A model generated the notes under the pieces. The model had not been told where the DNA came from, searched no databases, and was given only the letters and a program-made list of their open reading frames with translations. 64,000 nucleotides of DNA from positions 2,046,001 to 2,110,000 of the forward strand of contig NZ_CP126110.1 of the NCBI RefSeq assembly GCF_030123405.1. The letters run 5' to 3'. The position numbers and the translations under genes were made by a program. Numbering within the stretch: position 1 is the stretch's first letter; each line of letters starts with the position of its first letter. This stretch comes from Neobacillus sp. WH10 (lineage in GTDB: Bacteria; Bacillota; Bacilli; Bacillales; Cytobacillaceae). Positions 7,966 through 16,381 of this stretch are shown here, piece after piece.

Positions 7966-9447
7966 ATGCCAACTAAAACAGGAAAACAATATATTGACAG
8001 AGTCGATCAAGCACAAGCCAATGTATGGATCAATGGGGAACAAGTGAAAGGAAAGATATCTGAGCATCCTGCATTTCAAGGGGTTATGAAATCGCAAGCC
8101 GAGTTATACGAAATGCAGTATGATCCAGCCAAAAAAGAGTATATGACCTATGTATCTCCAACATCAGGTGATAGGGTTGGAACTTCATTTATTCAACCGA
8201 GAACTAAAGAAGATCTTGAAATACGTCGTAAAATGATCCAGGAATGGGCGAGATATAATGGCGGGATGATGGGGCGTTCTCCTGATTACATAAATACAGG
8301 AATAATGGCATATGGCAGCGCATCTGATATGTTCGGGAAACAGGACCCGTTTTATGCAAAAAACATGCAAGAATACTATGAATACTGCCGTGAAAATGAT
8401 CTGTCTTTAACACATACATTAATTCAGCCACAAGTAAACCGTGCAGTCAATTCAGCGCAACTACCTGATCCATATATTGCTGCCCGGATTGTTGAAAAAA
8501 CATCTGAAGGGGTTGTAATACGTGGGGCTAGACTACTTGCAACACAAGGTGGAATCACGGATGAAATCATGGTATTTCCTTCTACACTTTTAAAGCAGGT
8601 TGAAGAGGAAAACCCTTATGCTTATGCATTTTCCATACCGAATAACACGCCAGGATTAAAATTTATTTGTCGTGAATCATTTGATTATGGAAAATCGAAT
8701 TTTGATCATCCTCTAGGATCTCGTTTTGAAGAAATGGACACAATTGTTGTCTTTGATGATGTAGTAGTACCTTGGAATCGCGTGTTCGCACTTGGTGATG
8801 TAGGTATATGCAACCAAGCATACAACGAGAGTAATGCGGTTGTTCATATGACCCATCAAGTGGTTTCCAAAAACATCATGAAATCAGAATTTGTCCTGGG
8901 AATTCTTCAGCTAATGGTTGAAACCATTAATATCGGTCAATTCCAGCATGTTCAAGAAAAGATGTCCGAAGTAATCATCGTATTAGAAACCATGAAGGCA
9001 TATGTGACAGCTGCAGAAGCTAATGCAAAAATTGATAAATGGGGAATCATGACACCAGATTTCACCCCATTAAATATTGCTCGCCACTATTTCCCTAAAA
9101 TTTACCCTAGATTCAGCGAAATCATGCAATTATTAGGGGCTAGCGGTTTGATGGCCATTCCAAATGAAGCCGATTTCAATTCAGAGCTTCGTCCGGATTT
9201 AGATAAATATTTGCAAGCTGCCAATGGGGATGCCTACAATCGTGTCAAACTTTACCGCTTGGCTTGGGATGTGTGCATGAGTGCATTTGGTTCAAGACAA
9301 ACACTTTATGAGCGCTTCTTCTTCGGTGATCCAATCAGAATGGCCAGCAATTTATACAACGGATATGATAAACAAAATCAGGTTGACAACGTGAAAGAAT
9401 TTCTGAATCGCTCCGAAATACTGCAAAATAAAGGGGTAATCCTTTAA
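7966..9447 (+). CDS. hpaB: 4-hydroxyphenylacetate 3-monooxygenase, oxygenase component
   Basis: This is the FADH2-using oxygenase that ortho-hydroxylates 4-hydroxyphenylacetate to 3,4-dihydroxyphenylacetate (homoprotocatechuate). Family marks are MMGRSPDYINT, GARLLATQGGITDE, KFICRESFDYG and ASGLMAIPNEADF. The length of about 493 aa is slightly under that of the enteric enzyme. Two in-frame ATGs are possible. The second (7966) is chosen because AAGGGAG at 7951-7957 leaves 8 nt to it but only 2 nt to 7960. It is divergent from a LysR gene and followed by hpaC and a RibF-like FAD synthetase, a logical FAD/FADH2 supply group. A paralogue lies at 38791-40236. Confidence 0.93.
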   Translation: MPTKTGKQYIDRVDQAQANVWINGEQVKGKISEHPAFQGVMKSQAELYEMQYDPAKKEYMTYVSPTSGDRVGTSFIQPRTKEDLEIRRKMIQEWARYNGGMMGRSPDYINTGIMAYGSASDMFGKQDPFYAKNMQEYYEYCRENDLSLTHTLIQPQVNRAVNSAQLPDPYIAARIVEKTSEGVVIRGARLLATQGGITDEIMVFPSTLLKQVEEENPYAYAFSIPNNTPGLKFICRESFDYGKSNFDHPLGSRFEEMDTIVVFDDVVVPWNRVFALGDVGICNQAYNESNAVVHMTHQVVSKNIMKSEFVLGILQLMVETINIGQFQHVQEKMSEVIIVLETMKAYVTAAEANAKIDKWGIMTPDFTPLNIARHYFPKIYPRFSEIMQLLGASGLMAIPNEADFNSELRPDLDKYLQAANGDAYNRVKLYRLAWDVCMSAFGSRQTLYERFFFGDPIRMASNLYNGYDKQNQVDNVKEFLNRSEILQNKGVIL

Positions 9448-9577
9448 TAATAGCTAACTAGAGCTAGACCTTTCCCGAATCCCGAAAATGGTGCAGGTAA
9501 TATCTTAGATTTAGTGATAGAGAGGTTTAGCATTAATAGTATACTTTTATATGTTTATAGATGGAGGTTTTATTTAA

Positions 9578-10039
9578 ATGGATGATCGTACATTTAGGAA
9601 CGCTATGGGGAAATTTGCAACAGGTGTAACAGTGATAACAACAGAATTAGATGGCGAAGTACACGGTATGACCGCCAATGCATTTATGTCTGTTTCTCTT
9701 AATCCTAGATTAATATTAATCTCCATTGGAGAAAGGGCTAAGATGCTGAATAAAATCAAAGAATCTGGGAAATTTGCTGTAAATATTTTGTCTAAGGATC
9801 AAGAAGAGATATCAATGCTGTTTGCTGGGCAAATCCAGGAAAAACGCGAAATTAAATTTGAGCGGTTAGAAGACCTGCCAGTAATCAAGGACTCATTGGC
9901 CAATATTTGCTGTAAGGTCTATAACCAGTATGTAGAAGGCGATCACACCTTGTTTATTGGAGAAGTAACCGATATTGTCCTTCGGGACGGGACACCGTTA
10001 GCATTTTATGAAGGAAAATATCGTGATATTGTAGGCTAA
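9578..10039 (+). CDS. hpaC: Flavin reductase, 4-hydroxyphenylacetate 3-monooxygenase reductase component
   Basis: This short-chain flavin:NAD(P)H reductase (153 aa) of the HpaC/DIM6-NTAB type supplies free reduced flavin to HpaB. Typical signatures are FRNAMGKFATGVTVITTE, VHGMTANAFMSVSLNPRLIL and the C-terminal EGDHTLFIGEVTD. It starts at ATG with GGAGG upstream and lies 130 bp after hpaB in the same direction. A very similar paralogue lies at 36084-36548. Confidence 0.9.
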   Translation: MDDRTFRNAMGKFATGVTVITTELDGEVHGMTANAFMSVSLNPRLILISIGERAKMLNKIKESGKFAVNILSKDQEEISMLFAGQIQEKREIKFERLEDLPVIKDSLANICCKVYNQYVEGDHTLFIGEVTDIVLRDGTPLAFYEGKYRDIVG

Positions 10040-10069
10040 GTCGACAATTCCTTAAGGGGAGGTGTATGG

Positions 10070-10966
10070 ATGGAAACAATTTATATTGAGCATCCCATTT
10101 CTGATTCAGTGAAGACAGTGAAGGAATCTTGTGTTCTCGCACTTGGGTTTTTTGACGGTATTCATAAGGGGCATCAAAGTATTCTTAAGACCGCAAAAGA
10201 AATAGCAAAACAAAAACAGCTTACCTTTGGTGTTATGACATTTTATCCGCATCCACGTGACACTGTCAATCCAAATCAAGCACCGATGAAATATTTAACG
10301 CCATTACCAATAAAAAAAGAACGCTTCCAAGAGATGGGTGTCGAAAAATTATTTGTTGTAAAATTCAATCCTAATTTTGCATCACTTTCCCCTGAAGATT
10401 TTGTTAATCAATATATTATTGGACATCGCTGTAAACATGTTGTTGCTGGGTTTGATTTCCATTATGGCAATAAAGGCAAAGGTGATATGGAAACTTTAAC
10501 AGTAGAAGGTACTGGGAAGTTTTCAGTAACCATCGTAAAAAAAATAGAACACCACCATGAAAAAATTAGTTCTACCGCAATAAGAAAATTACTTTCTACA
10601 GGGGAAGTAAGTACAATACCCTATTATCTTGGTGATATATTTGAGTTAAGAGGTCAAGTAAAGAAATCCTCACTTTATTATAAAAATTATCAGTTCTTGA
10701 AAATAGCAATCGATGAAGCATATATGACTCCGGCACCTGGAGTTTATAGAGTTCTCGTCGAATTAGAAAATAAAGAATTTGAAGGGATTTGTCATCAAAT
10801 TACACATAAGGATAATGGGTCGTCTCTTTTAGTACATCTGCCAAATTGTTTTATGGATACTAGCCAGAAAAGAGTAAAAGTGAAATGGATGCAGTCCATT
10901 TTTGGGAAACAAAAAGAAGTGTATGATATGAGTCAATATTATGTAAGTGATGAATTAGTTATTTAG
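10070..10966 (+). CDS. RibF-like FAD synthetase with degenerate riboflavin kinase domain
   Basis: The N-terminal ~180 residues are an FMN adenylyltransferase (FAD synthetase) domain. The nucleotidyltransferase motif is visible as LGFFDGIHKGHQ, and later GFDFHYGNKGKGD and the ISSTAIR motif. The C-terminal third has the outline of a riboflavin kinase domain (GVYRVLVEL). However, the PTAN-type motif that binds ATP/Mg and flavin in RibF is replaced by YQFLKIAI. The likely activity is therefore FMN to FAD only. It starts 30 nt after hpaC behind AAGGGGAGG and forms one unit with hpaBC, where it could supply FAD for HpaB. At 298 aa it is slightly shorter than bifunctional RibF. It is clearly not the housekeeping ribF by context. 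Confidence 0.8.
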   Translation: METIYIEHPISDSVKTVKESCVLALGFFDGIHKGHQSILKTAKEIAKQKQLTFGVMTFYPHPRDTVNPNQAPMKYLTPLPIKKERFQEMGVEKLFVVKFNPNFASLSPEDFVNQYIIGHRCKHVVAGFDFHYGNKGKGDMETLTVEGTGKFSVTIVKKIEHHHEKISSTAIRKLLSTGEVSTIPYYLGDIFELRGQVKKSSLYYKNYQFLKIAIDEAYMTPAPGVYRVLVELENKEFEGICHQITHKDNGSSLLVHLPNCFMDTSQKRVKVKWMQSIFGKQKEVYDMSQYYVSDELVI

Positions 10967-10998
10967 TTAAACGAACATGGAAGTAACATTGCTTGAAT

Positions 10999-11026
10999 GG
11001 GGAGTCATGGGATTTAGACTCCTTTT
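10999..11026 (+). terminator. Intrinsic terminator after the hpaBC-ribF-like unit
   Basis: The stem GGAGTC/GACTCC with an 11-nt loop is followed by CTTTT. It separates the monooxygenase unit from hpaD. Confidence 0.65.
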
Positions 11027-11087
11027 AATATTGTCAATGATAGATAACGATTTGGTTCAATTATATTTAGAGAGGGGATGAATTTTT

Positions 11088-12068
11088 ATGGGTATGAAGA
11101 ATTTTGATATCGTCCGTTTACACCATGCCGAAATCACCGTGACAAATTTAGAACGTGCTCGTGAATTTTATTGTGACGGGTTAGGGTTATTTGAAACCGA
11201 ATCCGACGAAAATCATCTATATTTACGTGCAATAGAGGATGCTAACCATCATTGCCTTGTGCTAACGAAAGGAAATCAAGCAAGCTTAAAGCATATTGCG
11301 TACCGGGTAAGCAGGGACCAAGATTTGGATGAATTAGATGAATTATTTACTAGATTAGGAGTGAAAAAACGCTGGGTTTCACCGAATGAAGAAAGAGGGC
11401 AAGGCCGTGCCCTTAGAATTCAAGACCCCGGTGGAATCCCAGTCGAGTTTTTCTTTGAAATGGAAAAAGCCGAAAGGATGCTGCAGAAATATCACCTTCA
11501 AGGAAACGTAAAAATTAAACGGATTGATCATGCTAACTGTTTAATTACGAATATTGATGAATTGTATGACTGGTATAGTAACCATTTAGAATTTAAAACC
11601 TCTGAATATACCGTAAACGGTAAAGAGGAAAATATTTGGGCTGCATGGATGCACCGAAAGCCAAGTGTTCATGATCTAGCACTAATAAGTGAAAAAGGAC
11701 CGCGTTACCATCATACAGGATTTTGGATGGATGATGCAAAAGCCATATTAGATGCTTGTGATCATCTTGCTTCACTAGGCTATTATGCAAACATTGAAAG
11801 GTCCCCTGGCAGGCATGGAACCTCTAATGCCTTTTTTGTTTATTTGCGAGACCCCGATGGGAACAGGATTGAATTATACACGGGTGATTATTTTACTAAT
11901 GACCCAGACTGGGAACCAATTAAGTGGCATCTTGATAATCCGCAGCGAGCAACATTCTGGGGGGCGCTACCACCTGACACTTGGAAAAAAGAGGCGGTTC
12001 CAGTGGAGGATATAAATACTGGGCAATTACTGCAAGTTGAAATGATTAAAAGGTTTGAAAATATTTAA
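11088..12068 (+). CDS. hpaD: 3,4-dihydroxyphenylacetate 2,3-dioxygenase (copy 1)
   Basis: This type I extradiol dioxygenase of the vicinal oxygen chelate superfamily has two repeated VOC modules (about residues 8-125 and 145-270). It opens homoprotocatechuate at the 2,3 bond to give 5-carboxymethyl-2-hydroxymuconate semialdehyde. Metal ligands are visible as H148 (RIDHAN), H209 (YHHTGF) and E262 (RIELYTGDY). The second-shell H243 (GRHG) and Y252 are also in place. The length of 326 aa is normal. AGAGGGG precedes the ATG by 10 nt. It is bounded by hairpins on both sides and so is monocistronic. A second copy is at 20616-21599. Confidence 0.92.
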   Translation: MGMKNFDIVRLHHAEITVTNLERAREFYCDGLGLFETESDENHLYLRAIEDANHHCLVLTKGNQASLKHIAYRVSRDQDLDELDELFTRLGVKKRWVSPNEERGQGRALRIQDPGGIPVEFFFEMEKAERMLQKYHLQGNVKIKRIDHANCLITNIDELYDWYSNHLEFKTSEYTVNGKEENIWAAWMHRKPSVHDLALISEKGPRYHHTGFWMDDAKAILDACDHLASLGYYANIERSPGRHGTSNAFFVYLRDPDGNRIELYTGDYFTNDPDWEPIKWHLDNPQRATFWGALPPDTWKKEAVPVEDINTGQLLQVEMIKRFENI

Positions 12069-12081
12069 TCTACTATCGTAG

Positions 12082-12110
12082 GGAGTCCGTTTAAATGGAT
12101 TCCTTTTTTT
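12082..12110 (+). terminator. Intrinsic terminator of hpaD copy 1
   Basis: The 7-bp stem GGAGTCC/GGATTCC with an 8-nt loop is followed by a 7-T run. Confidence 0.82.
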
Positions 12111-12174
12111 GTTTAAATTAATTTTCATTTTCAAAATACTTGTTATTGAAAACTGAATTATCAGAAAAATACAA

Positions 12175-12216
12175 TTGAAATCCTCTTGTGTTTCATATAT
12201 GATATTGTATATGAAA
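12175..12216 (+). promoter_or_regulatory. Promoter and palindromic operator of the AraC-family gene
   Basis: The -35 TTGAAA (12175-12180), a 17-nt spacer and the -10 TATGAT (12198-12203) use the same boxes as the three GntR-type promoters in this window. The core TCATATATGA (12193-12202) overlaps the -10. It is half of a larger imperfect palindrome at 12191-12216 running from TTTCATATA to TATATGAAA. Control by the cluster GntR protein or by an autoregulatory AraC protein is inferred. Confidence 0.6.
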
Positions 12217-12291
12217 TGAAAATAAATCAGGATGTTTATTTGACGATTATGAAGCTACTAACCTGTTTAAATTCTGGGGGGTTGAGGCATT

Positions 12292-13116
12292 TTGTTAGAT
12301 ATTCAAAGAATGAATCCAAATTATTTCCATCCATTGCAGCCTGAATTTGAAATGAATACTAGATATTATGTAGAACAAAAAGAAAGAAATAGGGAAAACC
12401 AATCTACCTTCTTATTCTACCAATTTAAAATGAATGAAGGTTTCGCTAATCCCATTTCAGTGATTCCAGATGGATGTATTGATATATTGTTTTGCTGTGA
12501 CGAGCAGCAGCCTACTGCCAACGTTTGTGGCAGCGTTTTGCAGAGTAAATCAATAAATCTTAAAGCAGGATATGAATATTTTGGAGTTCGCTTCCTTCCA
12601 AAACAGGAAACACAAAATTTAAACTGTCCAATGAGTGAGATGATTGAAAGGGAAGTACCGCTTACTGATATGATATCAACAGGTGCTGCTGCCTCAGAAA
12701 AAATTGTTAATGAACATGACTTTCATAAACGAATCAAATTATTCAAGCAAATGATTGGGAGTGCCATTTTCGCTTCAGGCAATTCCTCACCAAGTATAAT
12801 AAAATATTCTTTAAATAAAATTTATTTATCAAAAGGAAATATTACTATTAATCAGTTAGCAGATGAAACTGGCTATTCAACTCGATACTTGCGGAAGCAA
12901 TTTGAGGAGAATATAGGAATTTCGCCAAAGTTATTTAGTCAAATTGTGAGATTTCAATATTCCTTGTATATGCTTTTGAAAGATCATGATTATTCTATTA
13001 AAGATATTATTGTTGAAAATGGATACTATGATCAAGCACATTTGATTAATGAGTTTAAAAAATTTGGGAATCTAACACCTAATACAATTTCAAAAAGAAT
13101 GGTGATTTCTATCTAA
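12292..13116 (+). CDS. AraC family transcriptional regulator
   Basis: The C-terminal ~100 residues carry two helix-turn-helix motifs of the AraC/XylS type: NITINQLADETGYSTRYLRK and YSIKDIIVENGYYDQAHLIN. The N-terminal ~150 residues are of the type seen in regulators with a DUF6597-like sensor domain (SVIPDGCIDILFCCDE). The length is 274 aa. The start is a TTG preceded by GGGGGG with 10 nt spacing; no better ATG is near. The gene precedes a co-directional aldehyde dehydrogenase, aminotransferase and APC permease group, which it probably controls. Confidence 0.82.
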   Translation: MLDIQRMNPNYFHPLQPEFEMNTRYYVEQKERNRENQSTFLFYQFKMNEGFANPISVIPDGCIDILFCCDEQQPTANVCGSVLQSKSINLKAGYEYFGVRFLPKQETQNLNCPMSEMIEREVPLTDMISTGAAASEKIVNEHDFHKRIKLFKQMIGSAIFASGNSSPSIIKYSLNKIYLSKGNITINQLADETGYSTRYLRKQFEENIGISPKLFSQIVRFQYSLYMLLKDHDYSIKDIIVENGYYDQAHLINEFKKFGNLTPNTISKRMVISI

Positions 13117-13142
13117 ATGAATTTTTACTAAATACTAATTCA

Positions 13143-13176
13143 GGCAAGTTTCATAACTAATGGGACTTGCTTTTTC
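13143..13176 (+). terminator. Probable terminator of the AraC-family gene
   Basis: GGCAAGT and ACTTGCTTTTT form a modest stem with a 15-nt loop ending in a T tract. Confidence 0.5.
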
Positions 13177-13336
13177 TAATGGAAAAGTGGTGGAGCTCCG
13201 CAAAAACGAATCTAGTTCATCAAGTATTCTTAATATTCCGTTTTTTACAATAAAACAATTCTTAAATTTGTTATTATTTTTTTGTGAACAAATGTAATTG
13301 TCATTCATTGATATTTGAAAGGGGAAATGAAAAGAA

Positions 13337-14809
13337 ATGCCAGCAAAATATCAGTTGTTTATTAATGGAAAATGGGTGGAAGCCTTATCGGGAAAAACAT
13401 TTGAATCCATTAATCCTGGAACTGGGGAAGTTAATGCTTTGGTATCAGAAGCGGGTGCACTAGATGTAGACTTAGCAGTGAAAGCAGCTCGGAAGGCGTT
13501 TGAATCAGGACCTTGGGCGGAAATGGCACCAAGTGATCGTGGCCGTTTACTTTATAGAGCAGCGCAAAAAATGTGGGAAAAAGCAGATTTTTTAGCGGAA
13601 ATAGAATCAAATGATAATGGATTACCAATAAATGAAACAAAATTTATTGCTATGCCTGCTACCATTGATGTTCTTGAATTTTATGCAGGTTTAGCCAATA
13701 AGGTCCAGGGAGAAACATTGGCTTCACCAGCAAATCGTCTTAATTACACATTAAAGGAACCGCTAGGAGTCATAGGTGCCATTGTTCCCTGGAATTTCCC
13801 CCTAATGCTTGCAATGTGGAAAATAGCACCAGCTCTTGCAGCTGGTAATACGATTGTGATAAAGCCTGCTGAACAAACACCAATTAGTATTTTAGAGTTA
13901 GCTAAACTATTCCAAGAAGTGGGCATTCCAGATGGAGTCATAAATGTTGTTCCTGGATATGGCTCCATAGCCGGTGATGCTTTAGTTTCCCATTCAGGAG
14001 TGGATAAGATTGCTTTTACTGGATCTACTCGAACAGGACGACTAATCATGCAATCTGCAAGCAAGAATTTGAAACCGGTTTCATTGGAGCTAGGGGGAAA
14101 ATCACCGAATATCATCTTTGATGATGCAAACCTTGAGAATGCCGTAAATATGTCTACTTTTGGTATTTACTTTGCTCAAGGGCAAGTGTGTGCAGCAGGT
14201 TCAAGACTGTTTGTTCAAGAATCAATCTATGACCGATTTATGGATCTTTTTGTGAAAAAGGTCCAAGGAATTCAAGTAGGAAATCCTCTTGAAGCTACAA
14301 CCCAATTAGGTCCACAAGTTTCAGAGCAACAATTAAAGACGATTGAAAAATATGTTGATGCTGGTCTTGAGGAAGGAGCTAATTTAGTAACAGGGGGAAA
14401 ACGTTTTATGGAAGCTGGTAATGGTTACTACTATACCCCTACTATATTTGAACATGTTACCAATGAAATGACAATTGCCCAAGAAGAAATTTTCGGACCT
14501 GTTGTGTCAGTCATCCAGTTTAAAGATGAGGCAGATGCACTATCAAAAGCAAATGACACCATTTATGGTTTAGCTTCTGGGGTTTGGACGAATGATTTAA
14601 AACGTGCGCATCGTATGGCCAGAGGTTTAAAAGCAGGCACTGTTTGGGTAAATACCTATAGCATGTTAGACAGTGCGGCACCTTTCGGCGGCACAAAGCA
14701 AAGTGGATTTGGCCGTGAATTAGGCGTACAAGCGATGGATTTATATACTCAAACAAAGCATGTGTGGGTTGATCTAAATGAAACAGCTTTAAACTGGTAT
14801 GGTGGATAA
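13337..14809 (+). CDS. NAD(P)-dependent aldehyde dehydrogenase (arylacetaldehyde type suspected)
   Basis: This is a complete ALDH-superfamily enzyme of 490 aa. Visible are the Rossmann entry GVIGAIVPWNFPLMLA, the NAD-site FTGSTRTGRLI, the general base Glu in SLELGGKSPNI and the nucleophile Cys in YFAQGQVCAAGSR. It is followed after 70 bp by a class III aminotransferase and then an APC permease. The three look like import of an amine or amino acid, transamination to an aldehyde, and oxidation to an acid. Beside the hpa genes, 4-hydroxyphenylacetaldehyde to 4-hydroxyphenylacetate is an attractive assignment, but substrate specificity is inferred from context only. Confidence 0.85.
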   Translation: MPAKYQLFINGKWVEALSGKTFESINPGTGEVNALVSEAGALDVDLAVKAARKAFESGPWAEMAPSDRGRLLYRAAQKMWEKADFLAEIESNDNGLPINETKFIAMPATIDVLEFYAGLANKVQGETLASPANRLNYTLKEPLGVIGAIVPWNFPLMLAMWKIAPALAAGNTIVIKPAEQTPISILELAKLFQEVGIPDGVINVVPGYGSIAGDALVSHSGVDKIAFTGSTRTGRLIMQSASKNLKPVSLELGGKSPNIIFDDANLENAVNMSTFGIYFAQGQVCAAGSRLFVQESIYDRFMDLFVKKVQGIQVGNPLEATTQLGPQVSEQQLKTIEKYVDAGLEEGANLVTGGKRFMEAGNGYYYTPTIFEHVTNEMTIAQEEIFGPVVSVIQFKDEADALSKANDTIYGLASGVWTNDLKRAHRMARGLKAGTVWVNTYSMLDSAAPFGGTKQSGFGRELGVQAMDLYTQTKHVWVDLNETALNWYGG

Positions 14810-14879
14810 CATAAAACTAGCAATTATTTGGTCTTACAAATAATTTTTTCAATATTTCACTAAGAGGAGGAAATAAGTC

Positions 14880-16304
14880 ATGACTCAAACGAACTGGAAG
14901 CAAGTAGAAGAATGGGACAAAAAATATATTCTAAGAACGTTTTCCACACAGGAAGAATACCAGCCTATCCCAATTGAATCAACGGATGGTGATTACCTCA
15001 TCATGCCGGATGGTACTAGATTATTAGATTGCTTTAATCAACTATATTGTGTAAATGCAGGTCAAAAGAATGAAACAATTAATAATGCTATTAAAGAAGC
15101 ACTAGACCGATATGGGTTCCTGCAAGACGCCTATACGACAGACTATAAGGCGAAAGCTGCGAAATTGCTGGTTGAAGACGTTCTTGGTAATGAAAGCTGG
15201 CCGGGGAAAGTTCGCTTTGTATCAACAGGAAGTGAGGCGGTAGAAACCGCGCTTATGATTGCAAGATTATATAAAAATAAACCTCTAGTAGTAACAAGAG
15301 AGTATGCCTATCACGGCTGGACGAAAGGATCATCGTCTGTAACTAGATTAAAAGGAAGCAGGAGTGGTGTAACAGAATCCACTCCAAATACCCGCCCACA
15401 TCATGTACCTGGACAAGACAACGGCTTAGTTGCTGTTGCACCGTCACCAAATTGTATGCGCTGTTCATTAGGACATAAGTACGGCTCTTGTCATGATAAT
15501 AATGGTGAATTAGCCTGTGTAAAATATACTAGAAGAATGATTGAAAACCAAGGACCTGAGCAAGTTGCAGCTGTTATTACCGAGATTACCCAAGGAGCCG
15601 GCTCTGTTCATCCGCCAGAAGAGTATATTCCACAAATTCGTCAATTGACAAAAGACCTGGATGTATTATGGATTGCTGACGAAGTGTTAACAGGATTTGG
15701 CCGTACTGGTGAAATGTTTGCTTATCAGCATTATGGTGTTGATCCTGACATTGTTACAATGGCAAAAGGAATTTCAAGCTCTGCCATCCCAGCTGGAGCG
15801 GTTGTTGTAAATAAAGAGATTGCTGAATTTATGGACCAGTATCGCTGGGAGACAGTATCAACGTATTCAGGGCACCCTATTGCTATGGCAGCTGTTTGTG
15901 CAAATATTGAATACATCATCAATGAAAATCTTGTGGAAAAAGCAAAACAAACAGGTGACTATTTCCAACAAAAATTATTAGACCTTAAGACTAAGCATCG
16001 CTGTGTCGGTCAAGTGGCAGGTTACGGGGTTCTTTGGATGGTTGAACTTGTAAAGGATGACAAGATGACGCCGTTTGTGGAAATTGACCGGAACTTTACT
16101 CATGAGGAGGATCCAAGTACGTTCCCTTCAACGATTATCAGAACAAAAGCGATCGAAAAAGGAGTACTTATTGGTGGTGTTATGCCAAATACATTAAGAA
16201 TTGGGACATCATTAAATGTAAGCAAGGAAGATATCGATAAGGCCATCGATGCATTGGATTATGCACTAAGTTATTTGGAAAGCCTTCAATTACAAACTAG
16301 CTAA
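14880..16304 (+). CDS. Class III (omega) aminotransferase, PLP-dependent
   Basis: This is a fold-type I PLP enzyme of the class III aminotransferase family (474 aa). The PLP phosphate site (FVSTGSEAVETAL), the YHGWT segment, the Asp loop WIADEVLTGFGRTG and the Schiff-base lysine in MAKGISSSAIPAG are all present. A cysteine-bearing insertion (SPNCMRCSLGHKYGSC, then LAC) precedes the PLP core, as seen in the taurine/omega-amino acid:pyruvate branch. It follows the aldehyde dehydrogenase with AAGAGGAGG before the ATG. It probably deaminates an omega-amine to an aldehyde for that enzyme. Tyramine is a contextual guess. Confidence 0.85.
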   Translation: MTQTNWKQVEEWDKKYILRTFSTQEEYQPIPIESTDGDYLIMPDGTRLLDCFNQLYCVNAGQKNETINNAIKEALDRYGFLQDAYTTDYKAKAAKLLVEDVLGNESWPGKVRFVSTGSEAVETALMIARLYKNKPLVVTREYAYHGWTKGSSSVTRLKGSRSGVTESTPNTRPHHVPGQDNGLVAVAPSPNCMRCSLGHKYGSCHDNNGELACVKYTRRMIENQGPEQVAAVITEITQGAGSVHPPEEYIPQIRQLTKDLDVLWIADEVLTGFGRTGEMFAYQHYGVDPDIVTMAKGISSSAIPAGAVVVNKEIAEFMDQYRWETVSTYSGHPIAMAAVCANIEYIINENLVEKAKQTGDYFQQKLLDLKTKHRCVGQVAGYGVLWMVELVKDDKMTPFVEIDRNFTHEEDPSTFPSTIIRTKAIEKGVLIGGVMPNTLRIGTSLNVSKEDIDKAIDALDYALSYLESLQLQTS

Positions 16305-16381
16305 CCTATTCAAATCAATCATAAAAATAAGGGGAGATACCCTATTTGATGAATTGGAATATCTTATAGAGGTAATCCCCT

